Below, one piece after another: positions 57,143 to 64,000 of a stretch of 64,000 nt of DNA (position 1 is the stretch's first letter; every line of letters starts with the position of its first letter). The notes below the pieces were generated by a model. It was given only the letters and a program-made list of their open reading frames with translations, had not been told where the DNA came from and did no database searches. The position numbers and the translations under genes were made by a program. Source of the stretch: Ottelia alismoides (Eukaryota; Streptophyta; Magnoliopsida; Alismatales; Hydrocharitaceae); NCBI GenBank assembly GCA_037367405.1, contig JAZKJV010008264.1, forward strand, positions 62,001-126,000, in the 5' to 3' direction.

Positions 57143-57214
57143 TATACTCAGTACGAGTTATGTCTTCTCTTTTCTCTTCGATCTATGAGGACATAGTTCC
57201 AACTAAGTATAGGG
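57143..57214 (+). repeat. Stem-loop plus purine tract, unit 4 (long loop)
   Basis: TATACTCAGT and ACTAAGTATA (one mismatch) separated by about 50 bases, then GGGGGG. Confidence 0.6.
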
Positions 57215-57357
57215 GGGTCGTATATACTATGTATATACTATAATCCATAACTCATACTGTACATAAAATACTACCTCAAACTAAAAGTAATGATAAAAGT
57301 ATTTCTATTACTATAATAAAAGATGATTGTAAACTCCTCAGACTCTTTTTACCCTTA

Positions 57358-57510
57358 CCGATTAATAAATCAGGAAAAACACTTTGTGTAAAAATGTCCT
57401 CCTTGTGAAGAAATCTTTTGAAAAGTGTTTGAAAAATATTTTGTAAAAAGTATTCAACCTTTGTAAATAATTTTGTTTGCAAAATTTACTTTCTTTGAGT
57501 GAAATAAAAA
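57358..57510 (+). repeat. Internal duplication in Athila 3' region, copy 1
   Basis: From GATTAATAAATCAGG to a GAGTGAAATAAA block. The same landmarks recur about 455 bases on, with many differences. Confidence 0.6.
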
Positions 57511-57811
57511 GGTTTGAAAAACGATTTGCAAATGGTTTGAAAAATGGTTGCAAAAATATGTGAAGAATCTATATATACTGCTTGGAAAACCTTTGCAAAA
57601 TGATTTTCAAATGTGTGTACATGTGTGTAAAATTGTTTGTAAAAACTATTTTAGACTATAGTTTTCAAAATTGTTTGAAAAACCTTTGTCAAATAAGTCT
57701 GAGGAGTTTACACAAAATTTCTCATGCAAGAATAAGCAATAATTCCAAATAAAACTTATAAGAGCCTAAACCATTTGTACATAAAGTGTGGTCTTTCTTT
57801 GTATAAACTGA

Positions 57812-57959
57812 TTAATAAATCAGGTTAGATTCTTTTACAGAATGATTTGAAAAATGGTGTGAACTGTTTGGAAAACTTGTTGTGAAACGATTTCAACCTG
57901 TGTAAAATTGCTCTGTTTGTAAAATCTTCTTCTTTGTGTGAAATAAAGGATTTGAAATC
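57812..57959 (+). repeat. Internal duplication in Athila 3' region, copy 2
   Basis: GATTAATAAATCAGG to GTGTGAAATAAAGG. Cut off by the LTR at 57960. Confidence 0.6.
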
Positions 57960-60709
57960 TGACGCGTCCGAAAATCACGGCTTTAAAAAGTTGTTTTTAT
58001 AATGTTCGTGCTAAAAAAATAATGTGTCGTTCGTTGTAGGCGGCGATCGGAATCGGTCAAGAAATAACCACAAATATTATTTAATTTTACTCAAGTGATT
58101 TTATGTTTATTTTACTTGGACAAGTCCCAAGGTTGATCACAAGGAGGCAAAGGAACAACCTAGAGTTGTGTTTGTTAAGGTTCGAGCACGGTTTTCGAGA
58201 TGGTCTTTTTTTGGAATTTTTAATGCAATTAAGGGATACAAGATGCAATTTCGGCCTATTTTAAGGACTAAAAAGTAAATTGCATTCAAATAATGTCCAA
58301 AAAATACGAAACTTGGCCATAATGTAGATTATGATGAAATGAATGCACTGTAACTTTTTTGAGATTTTTGGACGAAAAATGAATTTTTTATGAATTTTTA
58401 AATGCAAATGAAATGATTGTCAATATTTAATTATGATAAATACTAAACCTACTTATTTTCGAGGACCAAAATTATCTAAGATCTATCACTAGGTGATTGA
58501 TCTCAGAAAAATCCTAAATCTCAAAAATGTGAGATCTAATAACTATTAAAAACTAAATAGTGAAATGCGCAAAATAATTTTTATAGAGAAAACTATGTGT
58601 GCAAATGCAAATCTTTTTGGGCACAATGTCAAGCACAATTAACTCTACAGTATATGATTTTTCGAGGATTTTTAGAATATCGGTTAATCAATTACAATTT
58701 TAAGAGCATAAAATGGGAAAATTTTGCAATTTTCCACAAAACATTTAATTATTAATTAATCTATGATCACAAAAATGTCCACAATATGTCAAACAGTAGA
58801 GAATTAAATGACAAACATCATGCTATTTTTGGATAAATAAAATGAAGTCATGTAGAGATCTAAAATGAAGAGGGAGTACATGGGTATAACTGCAATAAAA
58901 AGAAATATGAAAATGCAAGGGAGGACTTAATTGTAATTACCTAGATAACTGGTGGAATTTCTGCAAATTTCCCAAGGTCACGTGCTAAGCACGTGACCTG
59001 GTCGGTGGGGGGCTGAGGTGCAATATGGCGGAACCTCCAGGGGGCTCTTGCAAATTACCCCGCGGTCACGTGCGAAGCACGTGACCCGAGTGATGAAGCA
59101 GGTGCCGACGTTTCCCACACACGTGTGAAGCACGCGACTAGAGGAGGGTGTGGCTTCTGGCAGAGCGGCGATGCGATGGCCGGCGGTGTTGGTGGAGCGA
59201 TGGCCATCGATGAAGTTGAAGCGGAGTTGGAGACGGTGTCGGTGAAGGCGATGAAGTCGGTGGCGTGGACGTAGGCAAAGGCATTTGCTTTAGTGGAGCT
59301 CGAGGCTTTTGAATGGCGAAGAAGAAGAATCATTGGCTCGAGGAGAAGCTCGGAGCGAAGCAATGACGGCGGGGCGGCGCGACGACGAGCTTTGGAGAGC
59401 TCGGATCTCGTCGGGGAGGCGACGCGGTGCTGTCACGCCGCGAAGTGTCTTCGGGTGCAATCGGCGGATGGGAGTCGGGGGGTGCATCGAGTTCCTTTAA
59501 ATAGGAGAGAAGGGTCGTGGCCGACGCGAGATATGGGGGCGGCGATTGCAGAGGTGGGTGTGGTCGGCGAGGGTAGCGGAGTCAACGACGGAGAAATCAG
59601 AGGGGGAGGCGCCAGAATGGGGAAGACGCGGGTGGAAGATGACGCGCATCGGCCCTTCGATCGGCCGCTGATCGAACGGCCGTGGCGAAGCCACGTGGCG
59701 GACAAAGGAAAGGTGAGGCACGTGCTGGGCACGTGCGTGGGAGGCACGTGCGCAGCACGTGCGAGGGTTTTATCTTTTTTTAACGAATAAATGAGATTAT
59801 AAAAAGGCTAAAAACCGTTGACACGTGGCGACACCAGGTGTTGCCACGTGTCAGCACCAGAAAATTCCAAAATAAAATCCTTTGTAAAATCAAGAATAAA
59901 TAGCAAATGATCTCGGATCTAAAAAATTCCTTCACGAAAATTGCTCGTCTCGATGAGATCTACAACTTTCATGAAGACATCAAAACCAAAATCTATCAAA
60001 TGCACAAAGTGATTTTTTTGGGGTATCCCATGTACATAGAATACCTTGATTTTTGGGTTTTATAATTTTTTTGTCAATTTTAAATCAGATAGAAAATTCG
60101 GAAAAAATATGGAGAAATAAAAGATAAATAAAGACACCTAAATCAATTTTTTTATTAATTTAGAAAATATGTACAAAAACATCGGGTCAAAAACCGCTAA
60201 AATACACAATGTACAAAAGAGTCCCAAAACCCAACTTTCACATATGAGCTCCGATTCACTTGAACTTGTCTTGTTTTGAAGGTAATTGAATGTACATTAG
60301 TTCAAAAATGAGTAGGATCAAATCGGACACTGGATGGGGAAGATATGTGGCTTTTAGTCCGAAAATCCTGAAACTAGGGTTTGGGTTTTTGACCCACTTA
60401 TTTGGGTTAGTGATTTTTTTTGTATTTTTCATTTATTCTTGTTAGTTATATGTACACAGTGGAGGTGGTTTTTGGGTTATTCAGAGTTAGCATGAAGGGG
60501 TTAAAAATCCGGGAAGTTAGGCTATTTACGGGTCAAATTTGGCTTGGATTTTTGGCTTCTTATTTTGTGCAGAAATTATGGATAAAATGTCATTCTTATG
60601 AAAACATGCATGAATGCTAATTATGCAGAATAGATGCAGATATGCTGTTGATTTTGAGGGAATTGAGCTTAATAAATGAGATTTAGAGTGATGAATCCGA
60701 GAGTCATCA
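57960..60709 (-). repeat. 3' LTR, 2.75 kb
   Basis: The plus-strand start TGACGCGTCCGAAAATCACGG aligns with TGACAAACAACAAAATCGGCC at 32341, and the end GTCATCA precedes a reverse polypurine tract. The middle (58.98-59.85 kb) is GC-rich and packed with CACGTG. The open frames at 59293-59790 lie in this LTR and are not accepted as genes. Confidence 0.78.
58979..59850. promoter_or_regulatory. Cluster of twelve G-boxes in the LTR
   Basis: CACGTG begins at 58979, 58990, 59067, 59078, 59120, 59692, 59719, 59730, 59745, 59756, 59822 and 59845. Several form inverted pairs, for example GGTCACGTGC-TAA-GCACGTGACC. G-boxes are bound by plant bZIP and bHLH factors, so this may be an LTR enhancer. Confidence 0.6.
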
Positions 60710-60723
60710 TCCCCCTTATACTT
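60710..60723 (-). other. Polypurine tract
   Basis: Minus strand AAGTATAAGGGGGA next to the LTR, preceded by the GATGCTC-GGGACGAGCATG stem as in the 10.5-kb element. Confidence 0.8.
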
Positions 60724-62328
60724 AAACCATGCTCGTCCCTGAGCATCAAAAAGACATGCCATGAGGTGAAATGAGATTGGGTTCCATACCAAGATCATGA
60801 ACTGAAGGTGAAAGTGAAACTAGACTCGGCCTTTGGATTAATAGTGTGTTGGAACTTCTGTGAGACTTAGAATTTTGAAATCAACAGCCCTCAAGTTCTA
60901 CACATCATTGTCACAGTTTCGGCTCAGAAGTCATCTTAGATCAATCCTCTTCCAAAGTATACCCTATGAACATTGAACAACCGACTCATGTGTGTGAAGG
61001 GTTTTAGCTCTTCCCATCCAAAATGCCGGACTACCATGCTCCTCTCCTCTCCAGTAACTCGTCCTTGGGGAGTCAGGTATTTTCTTCTAAGGTCTGTCAT
61101 GCTGTATTCACAATCGAAATGGGGGAGAAGTTAGAAGAATGGGAAAAGAACTGGAGGGTGGCCAGTGTAGTCACCTCTCCTTGTGAAGATGGCCAGTGTA
61201 GCCGAGTCTCCACCAAGATCTGCAGGTTTTCTTGATACTTGGACCTTTTTGGTCAGATTTTATTTGGTAATGCTTCTTTGTATTTGGGATATTTGGTGGT
61301 TTCTGCTTGGATCTTGTTTTGCCCCTACAGATATAGAATCTTTTTATTCCGTACATTTTTTTGGGGCCTTAGAAAATTTGTGCCCAGCCGTCCATCCCTT
61401 TTCCGAAGCTTTATTTCAACACGTACTCTAGTCTTTAGATTTCCACGCTACCAGAAAAGAGATTCACACAGTCTTCCAACATCCCGTCTGAGTTGAGCTA
61501 AGTGCATAGTGCGAGAGTACAAATTAATTCCGTATTCCAGAGTTGTACCCAGAATGAAGAGACCAGGTTAGACACTAAGAGTCAAACTCTGTACATTGTC
61601 ATGTGGAACTCAAAGAATTAAGTCAAAGACCTGAAGTTTCTAAAGTCCTATTTCTCGGTGAAGTTCCTCTGAAAATTTAGGTGGATTAAGGTCAAGTCCA
61701 GACCCCTCTCGGTTTCGGCTCACAACTTGGTTCAGAACCCAATGACTTTCCATAGATGCAGATGAATGCGATGCTGGCTGAAGTGCAGATGTGTGAAATG
61801 CAGACACATTTTTTTATGCAAGGGATAAGAAGCCACTTTCATTTTTTTTGGGCAGAGTTAGTGTTAGCAGCAAAAACTCTTTTTTTTATTAAATACCCAC
61901 CCCGTAAATACATATAGACTTACGCGAAAGTACGAGATATGGGTAAAATATATACAAAGTATATACAGACCCCCCTATACTTAGCGAGTGTTGTGTCCTC
62001 AGAGCACAAGAAGCGTAATGAAGACATAGCTCGGGTTAAGCAGAAGAGAGTTAAAAATTTATATACAACAGATAAGAAGAAGAGCGGAAAAGAGGCGGTC
62101 ATGATATTAGGAGAGTATATACATGTGAGTGTCGGTTCCCCCTATACTTAGGCTCTGATCAACCTAAGTATAAGAGAAGGGTGGAAACGGAGTGAAGGAG
62201 AAGTGTGATGAGAGAAATGGTATATACAAATGGCATCGGTCCCCCCATACTTAGGCCTTGGCATAAGTAGAGGAAGAAGCTGTACAAGGGGACCGACATG
62301 GTCGGGAGGGAGGGTGGGTAGCCGATGA
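60724..62328 (-). other. 3' non-coding region of the gag-protease element
   Basis: No RT, RNase H or integrase blocks in any frame. Contains reverse GGGGG tracts with TATACTTAGG words at 61970-61983, 62143-62176 (a 10-bp stem) and 62242-62272. Parts of 60780-60960 weakly resemble the 1.5-kb units of the 10.5-kb element. Confidence 0.6.
62143..62176 (-). repeat. Stem-loop plus purine tract
   Basis: TATACTTAGG and CCTAAGTATA around nine bases, next to GGGGGA on the minus strand. Confidence 0.7.
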
Positions 62329-63139
62329 TTAAGGCGGTTTTCGGCAGATCTTTTTGTGAGCCTGCTGTGGGAGATCGTAATGATGAGTTGGAGATGAGGC
62401 ATATGATTCCCAACTATTACTAGTGTCATCCTCAGAAAAATCATGATGAATAATGGATGAAGTATTTGAGTTAGATGAAAGATATCCATCATTGGAATTA
62501 TCCTCAGAGGAGTAGTATTCGAAGGTGGACATACTCCACATATTCTGGTCTTTTTGTTTCTTCAATTGTTTTCTAAGAATTCGTTCCTTCTTGGAATCAA
62601 GTGGTTTGTCCTCAGATGAATACTCGGAAGCACCAGTCTCAGTCAGCTCATATGAAATAATTCCAGTGTACTTGAAGAGGGTAGGAGCATCAGCTTTGGA
62701 TGAATAGTAGTTAGGAACGGGAGTTGTCAAACGAGAATTTAATTTTGGATCCTTACGAATATATAGCTTTAGAGCTGCCGAACAGACTTCACTCATGTAG
62801 ACTACCTTTTCCGGACCTGATGAGGGACCATCAGCTGATTCCTCTTCTGAAAGGTCAAAGGTGACTCTCTTTTTATTTCTTTGTGAAGGTGTCGGTTCAC
62901 TTGAGTATCCAGATGAATAGCCATTGGAATTCTCCTTAGTCGGTGTTCGGCCTGCGTGCTTGTTCTTAGTTTCCCGAATGTTGGTGCACCCTCGATTTGG
63001 GATGATTTGGTCCAGGTATTCAGAGAATGTTGCTCCAGGGTGCTACCATGCATAAGTCTCAGGATCATAGAAGAATGATTTGTCTATTTTGAGATCCTCG
63101 GGAATTGAAATACGGGGGAGAGTCTCTAACCAATAGTCT
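62329..63139 (-). pseudogene. Orphan acidic ORF downstream of protease
   Basis: Minus-strand frame shifted relative to protease and overlapping its end. It starts around WLETLPRISIPEDLKIDKS, has one in-frame TAG at 63043-63045, then runs open to 62329. Composition: a Tyr/Pro/Asp-rich start (SFFYDPETYAW), a basic patch (RNKKRVTFDLSEEE), then a Ser/Asp/Glu/Tyr-rich tail with EYSSED and YYSSEDNS repeats and a KKERILRKQLKKQKDQ helix. No family recognised. It occupies the place of RT. It could be a novel accessory protein, a divergent gag extension, or chance reading of decayed DNA, although its length and coherent composition favour a real former protein. Confidence 0.5.
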
Positions 63140-63689
63140 CATCAACAACCGCTATCTCAGGTGTTGCATTGAGGTATGGCTCTTCTACCTCTTCATGGTT
63201 GCGGTTGTCGGGGACTTCGGGGGTTTCCTCAGAAGATCGTGGTTCCTCAAAGACATGGTACGATCTAAGTGCTTCCAATGCTTTAAAATTGATTTTCCGA
63301 GTCTCACAATTAATAATTGCCTTAGCCAATGTTAAGAATGGCTTTTCGAGAATGATTGGGGACTGGGTGAATTCTCCTTGATGCTCAATATCAGTGATCG
63401 TGAATTCTACTTTGAGCGGAGCACCTTGGAATTTCATGATGATAGAAATGATTCCTCTCGGCCGCTTTATCGATCGGTCTGCCAATTGAATAATCTCTCG
63501 TGTCTTCCGAATCAGTCCGAGTTTGAGTTCGTGAAATACAGAGGTTGGGAGGATATTGATCGGTGAATTGTCATCAATCTGAGCATGGGTGAAAATTGTG
63601 TCTTTGATTTCGCAGTCAAATCTGGGTAACCGCTTCACTATGCGGCTCTTGGTTTTTCTCCTCAACACCAAGGATGAGGCCATTGACAA
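63126..63689 (-). pseudogene. Retropepsin-like protease domain
   Basis: The minus frame shows FDCEIKDTIFTHAQIDDNSP, INILPTSVFHELKLGLI, IIQLADRSIKRPRGIISIIM and FTQSPIILEKPFLTLAKAII, collinear with the protease at 52990-53400. The usual Asp-x-Gly reads Asp-Asp-Asn, so the triad glycine is gone. Ends with TAG at 63126-63128. A frameshift near 63690 separates it from gag. Confidence 0.7.
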
Positions 63690-64000
63690 GATATGTCTTT
63701 CGGTCTTTGTTCTAATCCTGCTCGACTTTTCATAGTTAATTTGTCCATTACAAATCTTTTAAGATCAGGGAAGTGTTCAAAGGCTTGTAGAAAGGGAAGT
63801 TCAAAAATCAATTTCTTTCCTATTGCTTCCCGTACAACAGGATCCAAATTCTTCAGATCTTCTTTAGTTTCAATTTTTATGTATTTTTCTGAATTTTCAA
63901 TTTTTTGTGGTTTTCAAATATTTCCATTTTTTTGTATTTTCTGTACGGTGTGGGGGTGTGGTGTGTTCTTCAGAGGAAAAGGGGCCTTGGTGTTCAGGGT
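63690..64000 (-). pseudogene. Gag C-terminal part, runs off the window
   Basis: Minus frame DPVVREAIGKKLIFELPFLQ, AFEHFPDLKRFVMDKLTMK matches the gag-protease junction of Athila/Tat elements (the ISFLKAMEYMPAVKKGLKEA region of 52860-52940). The rest of gag lies beyond 64000. Confidence 0.55.

Larger units (their letters stand above)
43921..57959 (+). mobile_element. Athila-like Gypsy element, decayed autonomous type
   Basis: Plus-strand order: LTR start TGATGAATCTCC at 43921, LTR end ATCA at 48022, primer-binding site 48025-48042, 2.3-kb leader, gag, protease, RT, RNase H, integrase with a GPF-type C-terminus, then a 1.3-kb 3' non-coding region. RT and integrase blocks ([54 protein letters not shown]) are those of the Athila/Tat branch. 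The 3' LTR is not in the window. A minus-strand LTR begins at 57960, most simply a nested insertion. Confidence 0.82.
56685..57959 (+). other. Athila 3' non-coding region
   Basis: Begins with a CTT-rich pyrimidine tract (56765-56815) followed by a purine-rich mirror. Four stem-loop/purine-tract units come next, then AT-rich sequence with an internal duplication. It is truncated at 57959 by the minus-strand LTR. No env-like frame. Confidence 0.65.
57960..64000 (-). mobile_element. Athila-related element with gag-protease only, truncated by window edge
   Basis: In plus coordinates: 3' LTR 57960-60709, polypurine tract 60710, 1.6 kb non-coding, an orphan ORF, protease, gag, then the window ends. 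The LTR termini (TGACGCG..., ...GTCATCA) and internal landmarks match the family at 32341-42818. Between protease and LTR, where RT, RNase H and integrase belong, only about 2.4 kb without RT motifs is present. Confidence 0.75.

Noticed and set aside
59293..59790. 165-codon plus-strand frame
   Set aside because: Inside the 57960-60709 LTR. Arg/Gly-rich, open on several frames because of GC content, with no homology.
1..64000. CRISPR arrays, prokaryotic operons, plasmid or phage features
   Set aside because: No regularly spaced identical short repeats, no clustered intact ORFs with ribosome binding sites. Intron-bearing genes and plant retroelements make a prokaryotic source untenable.

Overview
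The window looks like a piece of a flowering-plant nuclear genome, close to wall-to-wall transposable elements. It holds split genes with GT-AG introns, plant-type Copia, Athila-like Gypsy and L1-type LINE sequences, a hAT MITE, and decayed copies of two host genes. A GC-rich first exon in the Nudix copy and the GC-rich LINE leave a monocot possible, but the sequence does not settle this. I see no intact cellular gene. Every recognisable coding region carries stops, frameshifts or lost catalytic residues.

Layout. 1-3.4 kb: the end of a GGCC-rich inverted-repeat element, a LINE fragment with an inverted 5' part, unassigned GC-rich DNA and one minus-strand Copia-type LTR. 3.67-14.22 kb: a 5.6-kb minus-strand LINE with a 17-bp target duplication. 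It is split by a 4.9-kb plus-strand Copia (3812-8714, perfect 5-bp target duplication) that landed in the ORF2 stop codon. 15.0-17.6 kb: an older minus-strand Copia of the same family with a hAT MITE inside its gag. 17.6-20.4 kb: a decayed fragment resembling TWD40-2 (a TPLATE-complex subunit), followed by a decayed five-exon Nudix hydrolase gene on the same strand. 20.4-32.3 kb: AT-rich DNA with ancient repeats, including an eroded Athila-type LTR with a recognisable primer-binding site and fragments of further LTRs.

32.3-42.8 kb: a complete non-autonomous minus-strand element with 3.0-kb LTRs, target duplication CCCGT, primer-binding site and polypurine tract, no credible coding sequence, and a 1.5-kb tandem duplication inside. 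43.9-58.0 kb: a plus-strand Athila-like Gypsy with a roughly 4.1-kb 5' LTR, primer-binding site, long leader and decayed gag-protease-RT-RNaseH-integrase. Its 3' non-coding region carries repeated stem-loop plus purine-tract units. 58.0-64.0 kb: a minus-strand relative inserted in that 3' region. It has a 2.75-kb LTR rich in G-boxes, then gag-protease and an acidic orphan ORF without RT or integrase, and it runs off the right edge.

How the parts relate. The autonomous-type Athila, the coding-less element and the gag-protease element share LTR termini, a two-base spacer before the same primer-binding-site type, and the same stem-loop/purine-tract motif. I infer one replication family in which the deleted members were mobilised in trans. 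On the left, the nesting gives an insertion order: the sequence around the LINE first, then the LINE, then the Copia.
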